A stretch of 64,000 nucleotides of DNA from a virus. The stretch spans positions 124,001-188,000 of the IMG/VR virus record IMGVR_UViG_3300017987_000003. One strand, written 5' to 3'. Of the stretch, positions 14,391 to 22,468 are shown one piece after another; the stretch's first letter is position 1, and the number at the start of each line of letters is the position of its first letter. A program made the translations under genes and the position numbers. The notes under the pieces were generated by a model that was not told the origin of the DNA, did no database searches, and saw only the letters and a list, made by a program, of their open reading frames with translations.

Positions 14391-14404
14391 CGAACTGGAG
14401 TTCG
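14391..14404. repeat. Palindrome copy 5 (CGAACT-GG-AGTTCG)
   Basis: Intergenic, 13 bases before the ATG at 14418; the ribosome site GGGAGGG follows at once. Confidence 0.9.
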
Positions 14405-14417
14405 TGGGAGGGTTGAG

Positions 14418-14717
14418 ATGAGATATGCAACATTGGGCGAGAGGGATGCGCGCAAAACATATCGTTTAAAGAAGGGTGCTTGGCCTCCTGTTTTTGAGCC
14501 AGTTTTGTTTACTGATTTGAGGAAAGAGGATAGGTTTGTTCTTATAGAAGAAGATGGTTGTCCTGTGGCACTGGATGATGGGGGTGTTGTTGAGATTGCA
14601 TTGGGAGATCCTTTTGTTCATGACGGTATTCATGTGATTGAGGTTGAATCGCTTATCGTCTATTTATTGAGATTTTCAAGCAATTGTAAACGTGTAGCAG
14701 TAAATCAGGGAGGTTGA
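14418..14717 (+). CDS. Hypothetical protein
   Basis: 99 residues, beta-rich (FEPVLFTDLRKEDRFVLIEE, GGVVEIALGDPFVHD). The sequence KEDRFVLIEEDG with a later VDG/HDG step resembles small phage beta-barrel proteins, but no family is assigned. Preceded by a palindrome and a strong ribosome site. Confidence 0.6.
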   Translation: MRYATLGERDARKTYRLKKGAWPPVFEPVLFTDLRKEDRFVLIEEDGCPVALDDGGVVEIALGDPFVHDGIHVIEVESLIVYLLRFSSNCKRVAVNQGG

Positions 14718-14719
14718 AG

Positions 14720-15325
14720 ATGAAAGATGAAGAGTTGAGAGGGCTGAAAACTGGTGATCGTCTATGGGCCATAAACAGGATGGATGATGTTCCAGAGACT
14801 CATTTCTGGGCTGGGGAGCATGGTCCTGTAGAGGTGGTCTTTTTGCGTCTGCAAATGACTAGGGAGGGGGAATCTCAGAGGGCTTTTGTGGTTCCGATAT
14901 TTGACGGACACGAAGTTGCTTCAAATGCAGAGGCGCTTCATTTCACCAGAAAGGACGCGATCAATTGGTTCATTAGTGAACTGACGACACATTCAGAGAG
15001 GGTCGGAGCCAAGGTAGAGAAAATGAGAGCGATGCTAGAGGGCGTAGGCACCGAGCCTTCTCCATCTACAGCGGTTGAAAGATTGCTTGATGATGGTGGT
15101 TGTACTTTTGCGGGGCCAGGGCGTGGCGATTGTGAGCACGCTGTTGGTCTTCCTGGCATAAGCATTCCAGGGCGGCATGATGGAGATGATGACACTGTGG
15201 ATTTTGCTGGCAAGCCGAATGGTTGGTGTTGGTCATGCTGGAGGTCGAAGCGGATAGCGGATCTTGAGGCTGAATTAGGACATTTGCAATCGATTCAGGC
15301 CGCTGGGAAGCAGCTGAAGGAGTGA
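14720..15325 (+). CDS. Hypothetical protein with Cys cluster
   Basis: 201 residues. The N-terminal part (LKTGDRLWAINRMDDVPETH) is beta-rich and similar in style to the preceding gene; the C-terminal part has CTFAGPGRGDC and CWSCW and ends in a coiled coil (IADLEAELGHLQSI). Not recognised. GGAGG nine bases before ATG 14720. Confidence 0.6.
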   Translation: MKDEELRGLKTGDRLWAINRMDDVPETHFWAGEHGPVEVVFLRLQMTREGESQRAFVVPIFDGHEVASNAEALHFTRKDAINWFISELTTHSERVGAKVEKMRAMLEGVGTEPSPSTAVERLLDDGGCTFAGPGRGDCEHAVGLPGISIPGRHDGDDDTVDFAGKPNGWCWSCWRSKRIADLEAELGHLQSIQAAGKQLKE

Positions 15326-15329
15326 ATAG

Positions 15330-15851
15330 ATGCAAATGCCTCTTTTAGATATTGCGGGGTCTGGTGCGGAATTCAGCCTGGACCGAATGTACCGTTACAA
15401 GCTGTGGCGCGAGTGGGACAGCACCAAGGGCTGTGTTGCTTTTGTTGGTCTTAACCCCTCGACCGCTGATGAGAGGGTCGATGACCCTACTGTGAGACGT
15501 TGTATTAATTATGCAAAGGCGTGGGGATTTGGGCGTTTGGTCATGCTCAATATTTTCGCATTTCGTGCTACGGATCCGAAGATGATGATGGCGAACATGA
15601 ATCCAGTTGGCCCAGGGAATATAGAGACGATTGTCGAAGTTGCTCGGTCTTCCAGCATGGTCGTAGCGTGTTGGGGTGCTCACGGAGCATATAGGGGCCA
15701 GGGGCGGCAGGTCATGGAATTGCTTGATAGGGCACGCGTTCCATTGCATTGTCTTGGCGTGACCAAGGGAGGGCATCCGAAACATCCTCTCTATTTGAAG
15801 AAGGATTTGAAGCCTGAGCTTCTGGAGGGATCTCTGTATGGGAGACGGTGA
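15330..15851 (+). CDS. DUF1643 family protein
   Basis: 173 residues. VAFVGLNPSTADERVDDPTV, RRCINYAKAWGFG and LVMLNIFAFRATDPK are the conserved blocks of DUF1643, found in bacteria and phages. The family has a possible uracil-DNA-glycosylase-like fold, but no activity is established. Full length. Neighbours include an HhH-GPD glycosylase, so a role in DNA modification or repair is conceivable. Confidence 0.85.
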   Translation: MQMPLLDIAGSGAEFSLDRMYRYKLWREWDSTKGCVAFVGLNPSTADERVDDPTVRRCINYAKAWGFGRLVMLNIFAFRATDPKMMMANMNPVGPGNIETIVEVARSSSMVVACWGAHGAYRGQGRQVMELLDRARVPLHCLGVTKGGHPKHPLYLKKDLKPELLEGSLYGRR

Positions 15852-16158
15852 GAATCTGGGCGATGTAGTGACGCCTGACTTTGGATCTGCGCGATTGGAT
15901 GTGAAGCGGCGCCGACCGGGTGACTGCAAGCATACTCGTGTGATTGTTGATCCAGTCTTGCGGCGTGTGGAATGTCGTGATTGTGAATCTGTGGTGGACC
16001 CCATACAGGTGCTTGTCCAGTATGCGGAAGGGGAGAGAAATTTCCAATATCGGCAGGAATCTATAGATAGGTTAGCAAAACGTGTTAAAGAGTTGGCTGC
16101 TGAGGAGAAGCGCATCAAGGCGAGGATCTATCGCGCCAAGAAAAAGATTAGAAGATGA
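15838..16158 (+). CDS. Zn-binding coiled-coil protein
   Basis: 106 residues. CKHTRVIVDPVLRRVECRDC gives a C-x-H...C-x2-C zinc site, followed by a basic coiled coil (AKRVKELAAEEKRIKARIYR). Not recognised. Overlaps its neighbours by 14 and 4 bases. Confidence 0.6.
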   Translation: MGDGENLGDVVTPDFGSARLDVKRRRPGDCKHTRVIVDPVLRRVECRDCESVVDPIQVLVQYAEGERNFQYRQESIDRLAKRVKELAAEEKRIKARIYRAKKKIRR

Positions 16159-16844
16159 CTGAACAAGAGCAATTGATTATTGGAATCTACGAACATGCGT
16201 TGAGTACTGTTGTTGGTGCTGGGTTCGAGTGGGAAGTTGACCACGTTCGAAGTCTCAGTTTTGAGGCTTTGGATGAGTCGAGGTTTCTGAGCGAGTTCAC
16301 GTGGGTGGTGTTCAATTCGGGCATGCGCGAGTCTGTGATCAGTGCGAAGTGGAGAGATCTGACCGTGGCGTTCTCGGGGTTTTTGAGCGCTCAGTTGATG
16401 CTGGATGATGAGGCATTTGGGCGTGAGATGATGACGCGGATCTTCAACAACAAGCGGAAGATCGACGCGGTTTATTCGATGGCGAGGCGCGTGAAGAATG
16501 AAGGGTGGGAAGCGATCCATCAACGTATTGAGACGAAGGGGGTTGGCTATCTTCGGTGTTTCCCGATGATTGGTCCAGTTACGTGTTTTCATTTGGCTCG
16601 CAATTTGGGGATGGATGCTGTGAAACCTGATCGTCATCTTGTGCGAATGAGTGGGACATTGGGCTGTCGGGATCCCTTGGAGATGTGCAGTGTCGTTGCG
16701 GAGCATACAGGCGAGAGGATCGGTGTTGTCGATGTTGTTTTGTGGAGATGGGCCACGGTGGCCCCTAATTATATTGAATTGATGACAGGAGGAAAAGATG
16801 GAAGAAGCAGTGGTTGTGAAGTTGCCTGTGACGGTGCTGGCTGA
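16155..16844 (+). CDS. HhH-GPD-like DNA glycosylase
   Basis: 229 residues. FPMIGPVTCFHLARNLGM is a helix-hairpin-helix, followed by VKPDRHLVRMSG, in which the Asp corresponds to the catalytic Asp of the HhH-GPD superfamily. The helical N-terminal half fits. Such enzymes excise damaged or modified bases. No iron-sulphur Cys cluster like that of endonuclease III is visible. The C-terminus extends 47 bases into the next gene. Confidence 0.7.
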   Translation: MTEQEQLIIGIYEHALSTVVGAGFEWEVDHVRSLSFEALDESRFLSEFTWVVFNSGMRESVISAKWRDLTVAFSGFLSAQLMLDDEAFGREMMTRIFNNKRKIDAVYSMARRVKNEGWEAIHQRIETKGVGYLRCFPMIGPVTCFHLARNLGMDAVKPDRHLVRMSGTLGCRDPLEMCSVVAEHTGERIGVVDVVLWRWATVAPNYIELMTGGKDGRSSGCEVACDGAG

Positions 16845-17115
16845 ACTCGTAGCAAGCGCAGACAATCTGGCCGAGGGAGTACAAGCTCTCGAAAATCTAA
16901 ACAGACAGTGGGCTGTTGTTTTTCGGACGCGGGCTGCTGCGATTTCCGATCCTCCCGAGGGGTTGAAGACGCAGGTTGCGCCTTTCGAGGACCGCGAGGA
17001 GATGGTGGCTTTTTTGGAGAAGGCCCATACCGATCCGTATCTCGACGTGGTTGCGGCGCTGAAGAACGGTGTCCCGCGCAATGTGAAGATCAAGGTCCAG
17101 GTGCAATTCAGATAG
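16798..17115 (+). CDS. Hypothetical protein
   Basis: 105 residues, mostly helical (VTVLAELVASADNLAEGVQA, EEMVAFLEKAH). Not recognised. ATG 16798 with GGAGG eight bases before; the long overlap with the glycosylase is unusual here but the ribosome site supports this start. Confidence 0.55.
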   Translation: MEEAVVVKLPVTVLAELVASADNLAEGVQALENLNRQWAVVFRTRAAAISDPPEGLKTQVAPFEDREEMVAFLEKAHTDPYLDVVAALKNGVPRNVKIKVQVQFR

Positions 17116-17128
17116 GAGAGAGGATTTT

Positions 17129-17353
17129 ATGTCAAAGTCGACTGGGGACAGGGAGCATCTTCGGCACCCACATGATGTGATAAAGGTCGGTGGTCATTGC
17201 TACAACGAGATGGGGTATACCACTTGTCACTTTTGGCGTGCTAATCCAGGGCGATGCGATTTGTTCGGTGAGCATGGCGTGAAGAAGAGCGACAGTCGTG
17301 CCTTGGTAATTTGTGACAAGGTGTACGGGAAAGACTACAAAGGGAGGCCGTGA
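17129..17353 (+). CDS. Small hypothetical protein
   Basis: 74 residues with HPHDVIKVGGHCYNEMGYTT and CHFWRANPGRCDLFG. The His and Cys residues suggest metal binding. Not recognised. Ribosome site AGGAGAGAGG. Confidence 0.55.
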   Translation: MSKSTGDREHLRHPHDVIKVGGHCYNEMGYTTCHFWRANPGRCDLFGEHGVKKSDSRALVICDKVYGKDYKGRP

Positions 17354-17865
17354 TGGATGATAAGAAGCCTGACATTGATCAGCGCGAGGAGTTTTTTTTC
17401 GAGAAAGAGACACGCAAACACCAGCAGGAGGTGGCGAAGATTATGATAATGTTCGCCCAGGAACTGCTGCGTCGTGCGATGGTTCACGATGCTTCGAAGC
17501 TGGAGGATCCTGAGCGAGAGGGATTCAAGAAGGCTACGCCTGGTCTTCGCGATCTGACCTATGGGTCGGCTGAGTACTCGGAGGTGCTGAAGGAAATGGG
17601 GCCGACGCTGAGACATCATTACGCGCACAATGATCACCATCCCGAGTACTTCGACACGGACCCGAGTTGTAATGGCGTGGACGAGATGAGTTTGTTCCAG
17701 GTTGTGGAGATGATTTGTGACTGGATGGCGGCGGTTAAGCGTCATGCGGACGGGGACATATTCGATAGTCTACGGAAGAATAAAGTGCGGTTTGGGATGG
17801 GTCCTCAGTTGCACAAGATCCTTATCAATACGGCCCACCAGATCAAGGAGATGGACGATGACTGA
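17353..17865 (+). CDS. DUF5662 family protein
   Basis: 170 residues. MVHDASKLEDPEREGF, YGSAEYSEVLKEMGPTL, HHYAHNDHHPEYF and VVEMICDWMAA are the conserved blocks of DUF5662, common in phages and reminiscent of HD-type metal phosphohydrolases. The His/Asp set probably binds metal. Activity unknown. Confidence 0.8.
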   Translation: MDDKKPDIDQREEFFFEKETRKHQQEVAKIMIMFAQELLRRAMVHDASKLEDPEREGFKKATPGLRDLTYGSAEYSEVLKEMGPTLRHHYAHNDHHPEYFDTDPSCNGVDEMSLFQVVEMICDWMAAVKRHADGDIFDSLRKNKVRFGMGPQLHKILINTAHQIKEMDDD

Positions 17866-18370
17866 TGAAAAAAAAGTAGTCGAAAATGTAGAAGATGAGC
17901 CAGAAGACGATGTTGTTCGGGGTTTGCTGCAAGAGAGACTGGAGAGGCGCCGTGATAATGAGCGTCTTGAGATGCAGATCAAAGAGCTGATGACGCAGCT
18001 GGAAGATGAGCGCCATGAGTTTAAGCGCAAGCAGCTCGGGATGTCGACTCTCGTAACGGTCCTGATGGATGCGCGATTTGGAGAGGGTGGGGACGTCTAT
18101 ATTGGGCGCGAACAGTTTGTGCGCTGGGCGACCGAGGGAGCAGCTGCCAAAGAAGATAATGCAATGCTTCGCAAGGAGCTGGAGAAAGTGCGCGATGAGT
18201 TGCGGATGTTGCAGTCCAGCACTATTACGCACAGGATGGCTCTTCAGGAATCGACTGGGATCAGGCTTGCCGAGTTAATTGCAGAGCGTGATGAGCTAAT
18301 AAAATTGGTCAACGAAACTGTTGTTAGGGAGGATCCAGATGCCGATCCAGAAGAAAGTAAAGATAGCTGA
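17858..18370 (+). CDS. Coiled-coil protein
   Basis: 170 residues, dominated by coiled coils (LLQERLERRRDNERLEMQIK, MLRKELEKVRDELRMLQ) with acidic ends. Between them lies FGEGGDVYIGREQFVRWA. Not recognised. Overlaps both neighbours. Confidence 0.6.
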   Translation: MTDEKKVVENVEDEPEDDVVRGLLQERLERRRDNERLEMQIKELMTQLEDERHEFKRKQLGMSTLVTVLMDARFGEGGDVYIGREQFVRWATEGAAAKEDNAMLRKELEKVRDELRMLQSSTITHRMALQESTGIRLAELIAERDELIKLVNETVVREDPDADPEESKDS

Positions 18371-18800
18371 TGCGCTAGAGGTTCTGAATCGAGCGGTTGA
18401 GGCCGATCGTGAGGCGATGGCTGCGTTGCGTGGTGCCAAGGTGCCGTGCAATGAGAAGCTGGCGAAGGATCCGACGATTCAGTGCGGGATGGAGAGAGTC
18501 CCTGGTTCTGTTCACGATGTGTGGGAAGAGGATGACCCTGTGGAGGTTGGTGGTAGGGATGTCTACAATGTGGGTTTTCTTGGTATTTTGAACGGTATCT
18601 TTGGTGTGGATGATCGCACTGGGTATGGACCTATCGCTGCGGTATTTGAGGTGTTGTGTGCGAATTGCAAGCTGGATCCCCAAAAGGACAAAGTGCGTGT
18701 GGGCGATCCCTGTCCTCATTGCGGGGTTGCGTTGAAGCTCGGACCGCTACGTAAGTTTATAGCGGTCGATCAGAGCAAATTGCCAACGTTGGAACGGTAG
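18339..18800 (+). CDS. Hypothetical protein with zinc ribbon
   Basis: 153 residues. LCANCKLDP, then CPHCGVALKLG, is a zinc ribbon in the C-terminal third; the N-terminal helix is ADALEVLNRAVEADREAMAA. Not recognised. AGGGAGG upstream of ATG 18339. Confidence 0.6.
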   Translation: MPIQKKVKIADALEVLNRAVEADREAMAALRGAKVPCNEKLAKDPTIQCGMERVPGSVHDVWEEDDPVEVGGRDVYNVGFLGILNGIFGVDDRTGYGPIAAVFEVLCANCKLDPQKDKVRVGDPCPHCGVALKLGPLRKFIAVDQSKLPTLER

Positions 18801-18802
18801 CG

Positions 18803-18816
18803 CGAACTCCAGTTCG
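18803..18816. repeat. Palindrome copy 6 (CGAACT-CC-AGTTCG)
   Basis: Intergenic, 15 bases before the ATG at 18832; ribosome site GGAGGAG follows. Confidence 0.9.
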
Positions 18817-18831
18817 TGGTTGGAGGAGCTG

Positions 18832-19221
18832 ATGAGTCGAGAAGCCGAACTCTCTTTACTTGAATCGGTGGTGGGGATAGCGCGGGGTATCCGTCTCCCT
18901 CCTGTGCGTTTAGAGGCGGAAGTGGTGCAGGCGCTCGGGGAGGCTCTCACGGCTGTTGGCATTGCCTACGAGCGCGAGGTGACGGTTGCTCCTCGGTGCC
19001 GTGTGGACTTTCTTGTTGAGGGTGGCGTTGCGATCGAAGTCAAAAAGGGGAAGCCCAACACGAAGAGTGTGGCGGCACAGGTTCGACGCTATGCGGCTGG
19101 CGAGGATGTAACGGCCGTTGTGTTGGTGAGCGAACGCGGCTTGGTTTATCATATTGACGAGGCGCATGGTAAGCCGATCAGGTACGTAGCGCTCTCGAAA
19201 AACTGGGGTTTAACGATATGA
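18832..19221 (+). CDS. PD-(D/E)XK nuclease-like protein
   Basis: 129 residues. CRVDFLVEGGVAIEVKKG supplies the D and the ExK of the PD-(D/E)XK active site, with a preceding helix and strand (ALTAVGIAYEREVTVAPR) and a following KSVAAQVRRYAAG. This is a minimal nuclease core of the size seen in Holliday-junction or restriction-like nucleases. It is tightly linked (four-base overlap) to a small gene and then an SNF2 helicase, suggesting joint action on DNA. Confidence 0.75.
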   Translation: MSREAELSLLESVVGIARGIRLPPVRLEAEVVQALGEALTAVGIAYEREVTVAPRCRVDFLVEGGVAIEVKKGKPNTKSVAAQVRRYAAGEDVTAVVLVSERGLVYHIDEAHGKPIRYVALSKNWGLTI

Positions 19222-19550
19222 GCAACAAAACGGGTGACACATATTCTACGGTGAGTTCCTGGGATGAGAGCGTTTTGAGTTTTGAGGAGCTGAGGGGAAT
19301 GGTAGAAAAAGCGGCAAATAGCAGGGCGGAGTACATTTCGGAGGTGAGGAAGTACGTGGGTACTCTTAGGCTTTGCCCTTTGATTATCAAGATGTACGGT
19401 GGGATGGCCGAGGTGTTTGGGGTGGATTCCTTTGACAAAGAAGATATTTATTCTCCTCGGATGAAGATTGAGATGCCGAAGGCGTCGAAGGTTGATCCCC
19501 ATTATTATTTTATCCTTTGTGGCGGAGGTGCCAGATATGATGGTCCCTGA
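19218..19550 (+). CDS. Hypothetical protein
   Basis: 110 residues. FEELRGMVEKAANSRAEYI is helical, then LCPLIIKMYGGMAEVFGVDS and DPHYYFILCGGGARYDG. Not recognised; wedged between nuclease and helicase with overlaps, so possibly part of the same DNA-processing unit. Confidence 0.55.
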   Translation: MSNKTGDTYSTVSSWDESVLSFEELRGMVEKAANSRAEYISEVRKYVGTLRLCPLIIKMYGGMAEVFGVDSFDKEDIYSPRMKIEMPKASKVDPHYYFILCGGGARYDGP

Positions 19551-21450
19551 TTATCTGAAGGAGCCTACGCTGGAGGGGCACAAGTACGGGAAGTTGGTTT
19601 TCTCGGAGAAGGATAATCTGTTTCGTCTCACGGGCGAGGCGTTGTTGTTGCAGTATGCAAAGCGGATCTTCCCAGGCGCGCGCGTGACGCGTGGTGGTGG
19701 TGGTTTTTTGGAGTTCCATCGAACGCGACGTGAGGTGGCTGATCTGAATTGGCTGTTGATGCGTTTCCCTGTGGATGTGAGCCAGTGCAAAGGAGTGCTG
19801 GAGCAGGCACGGGGGGAAGCAATTGATCAGATCAATCGTCGGATATCGGGTGCGGATCGGCGCCGAACAACTCCTCCTGCTGACTTCCTTGGAGATCTTT
19901 ATCCGTTCCAGGAGACGGCTGTTACTTTCATGGCCACCAACCGACGTTGTGTGCTCGGGGATGGGATGGGGCTCGGGAAGACGTGGAGTGGTCTTGCGGC
20001 TGCGGCGACGGCGAATGAGTACCCGACTTTGATAGTGTGCCAGACGCACGTGCAGAAGCAGTGGCAGCGAATGATCGGGATGCTGTTTGATCTTCCTGGT
20101 CTGAAGGGCGCACGGGACATGGATCCCTTTGATCTGGCGACGAAGCGTGGGCAGGCGCTGGCTCCGATCCTCAAGACACAGACTCCGTACAGGCTTCCCA
20201 ATACGCCATTCGCTATCATCCACTATGGTTTGATTTCGTGGTGGAGTAAGGCGCTTCTGGCGCGTCGTTTCAAGTCGGTCATTTTTGACGAGGTGCAGGA
20301 GTTGCGGCATACGGGGACTGCGAAGTACTCGGCGGCATCGAGGATGTCTGAATCTGCGGAGAACGTATGGGGTCTCTCGGGGACGCCAGTCTACGGGTAT
20401 GGGCAGGAGATCTGGTCGGTGATGAATGCGATTGATTTTCATTCGTTGGGGTCTCACGAGGCGTTCACGCGGGAGTGGTGCACGGGGTACGGGGAGAAGA
20501 TCGTGTCCGATCCGAAGGCGTTGAACGGCCATTTGGCGCGCGAGGGTTTGCTCTTGCGGAGGAGGGCGACCGACGAGGAGGTAGCGATCGACTTGCCCAA
20601 GGTGATGCGGAAGGTGGAGGACCTAAACCACGATGAACGGCTGTACGATAAGCTGATCAGCAAAGTTCGGCAGCAAGTGCGTTCTTACGATTCGGCAAGA
20701 TTCCACATTAAAGGGCAGTTGGCGCGATCGATTGAGCGTGAGTCGCGTCGTGCCACGGGGGTGGCGAAGGCTGCATATGTCGCTGAGTTTATTGCGAGCC
20801 TGATCGAGAGCGGAGAGCGTCCTCTCGTCTATGCGTGGCACCATGATGTCCACGATATTTATCAAGGACGGTTGAAAGAATATAATCCTGCAATTTTCAC
20901 GGGAAAACAGTCGGTGGCCCAGAAGGACGCGAGCCTAAAAAAATACATGAACGGGGATACTCCATTGGCGCTCTTGAGTCTTCGTTCGGCTGCTGGGCTG
21001 GATGGCTTGCAGTACCGTGCGTCGATGTGTGTTTTTGGTGAGTTGGACTGGTCGCCTGCGATACATTCCCAGTGTGAGACGCGGATTGCTCGAATCGGTG
21101 TGGACAAGACGCTGGTTGATGTTCCGAGTTATTATTGCGTGACCAGTGTGGGTCATGACGAGATGATGCTTGACGTTTTGGGGGTGAAGACTGGACAGTT
21201 CGTTGGGCTGATGGGGGACGAGCCTGAGAGTTACGAGGAGAAGAAGGCTGCGGAGGAGCGTGCAGTTCGCAGAATTGATCTGTTGGTGGAAAAACTTGCT
21301 GACGAAGAAAAGGATCAGTGGAAAAAACCTCCCAAACAGAATAAGATAAAAAAGAAGCGGTTGAGTGTGTTGCCTCAAAAGACGAGGAATCGCAGACAGT
21401 TGTTAGGTGTTTTCAGTGGGAAGTTGAGAGATGGCAGAGCGAGCGATTGA
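19537..21450 (+). CDS. SNF2-family DNA helicase/translocase
   Basis: 637 residues. YPFQETAV (Q-like motif) is followed by LGDGMGLGKTWSG (Walker A, ~residue 140), VIFDEVQEL (motif II), WGLSGTPVYGY (III), YAWHHDVHDIY (IV), SAAGLDGLQ (V) and QCETRIARIG (VI), the full SNF2 set. A Lys-rich C-terminal tail follows. SNF2 enzymes move along duplex DNA; in phages they may serve recombination, repair or transcription control. ATG 19537 has GGAGG upstream; the preceding gene overlaps by 14 bases. Confidence 0.9.
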   Translation: MMVPDYLKEPTLEGHKYGKLVFSEKDNLFRLTGEALLLQYAKRIFPGARVTRGGGGFLEFHRTRREVADLNWLLMRFPVDVSQCKGVLEQARGEAIDQINRRISGADRRRTTPPADFLGDLYPFQETAVTFMATNRRCVLGDGMGLGKTWSGLAAAATANEYPTLIVCQTHVQKQWQRMIGMLFDLPGLKGARDMDPFDLATKRGQALAPILKTQTPYRLPNTPFAIIHYGLISWWSKALLARRFKSVIFDEVQELRHTGTAKYSAASRMSESAENVWGLSGTPVYGYGQEIWSVMNAIDFHSLGSHEAFTREWCTGYGEKIVSDPKALNGHLAREGLLLRRRATDEEVAIDLPKVMRKVEDLNHDERLYDKLISKVRQQVRSYDSARFHIKGQLARSIERESRRATGVAKAAYVAEFIASLIESGERPLVYAWHHDVHDIYQGRLKEYNPAIFTGKQSVAQKDASLKKYMNGDTPLALLSLRSAAGLDGLQYRASMCVFGELDWSPAIHSQCETRIARIGVDKTLVDVPSYYCVTSVGHDEMMLDVLGVKTGQFVGLMGDEPESYEEKKAAEERAVRRIDLLVEKLADEEKDQWKKPPKQNKIKKKRLSVLPQKTRNRRQLLGVFSGKLRDGRASD

Positions 21451-22468
21451 CAAATTCAAACGGATCAAAGCTCTGAAATGCTTTAACCAGGTGGAGGAGA
21501 TGCTGTACGCGGGATTCCCCGTGGCAGCAGTAGCAAGCTACATCCAAGTCAGGATGAACGAATACAAAGATGTGAAGCGCGGCTCCCTGATTGTTATGTT
21601 GAAGATGTTCAGGAAGACGTTGAGCGTGGATGGGTTGGTGCGTTCAAGCCTTCCTCGTGTATTCGTGGATGCGGAGAAGAAATTCGCGAACAAAATGAAT
21701 GAGCTGGAGCGCTTGGAAGATCAGTATTTGCTGGACCAGTATCGGATGGATGTCCTTCATGGGGAGGAGCGCATGACGGGGGCGATTAATCCTCAAGTGG
21801 ATAAGATCGGCAAGTCGATGCGTGATACTGTTGTAAAGATGCACAATATCAAGATGGATCTGGGGCTTGTTGGCTCTCGGGATCTGGGGACGATTACTGT
21901 GTCGGCGGAGCGTATTGAGTACATCAAAAATAAATATGGCGAGGGCGCTGCGAAGGCGTTTGCCGATCCTGTTTCTAGGGGCCGTGTGTTGGCTGCACTT
22001 AACGCTATCAGGCGTGCGGGTAATTTGCGCGATAAAGATGGGCAACCGTTGGAGCTTACACAGCACATGAAATTGTCTGATGAGGAGCGTGAAAAAATAG
22101 TAGATGTCGAATATGAGGTTACGGATGGCGATGATGTGCCCGACGATGATGGGGAGGGTGAAGGGTCAGCGGGTGACGGAGGGCCACCCGAGCCGCCTTT
22201 TGTGCCGCGTGGTGACGATTTGAATGAAGCCGAAGGCGAGGAGGATTATGACGAACGTGTAGAAGCTTTGTCGCCAGATCTTGAGCCAGGGGACGATGCT
22301 GTTCCTCCTCCAGTGAAGGATCCGCGTGTTGAGCCTGTGGAGATGGCTCCTGATCATGGGCGGATTGCGCCGAACTTGCCTCCTGGTCCAATGAAGCCAG
22401 GGATTCGTGCCAATGTTGAGAGTCGTATGACTACGAAGGTTCCGCCTAAGAAGGACAGTAAAGAGTGA
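21431..22468 (+). CDS. Candidate small terminase subunit
   Basis: 345 residues. The N-terminal ~70 residues are helical (CFNQVEEMLYAGFPVAAVAS), in the style of a helix-turn-helix, followed by a coiled region and a long acidic, Pro-rich disordered tail from ~230. Its position directly before terL, with a four-base overlap, is the usual place of the small terminase, which recognises packaging DNA. No sequence signature proves it; a general DNA-binding protein is the alternative. Confidence 0.5.
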   Translation: MAERAIDKFKRIKALKCFNQVEEMLYAGFPVAAVASYIQVRMNEYKDVKRGSLIVMLKMFRKTLSVDGLVRSSLPRVFVDAEKKFANKMNELERLEDQYLLDQYRMDVLHGEERMTGAINPQVDKIGKSMRDTVVKMHNIKMDLGLVGSRDLGTITVSAERIEYIKNKYGEGAAKAFADPVSRGRVLAALNAIRRAGNLRDKDGQPLELTQHMKLSDEEREKIVDVEYEVTDGDDVPDDDGEGEGSAGDGGPPEPPFVPRGDDLNEAEGEEDYDERVEALSPDLEPGDDAVPPPVKDPRVEPVEMAPDHGRIAPNLPPGPMKPGIRANVESRMTTKVPPKKDSKE

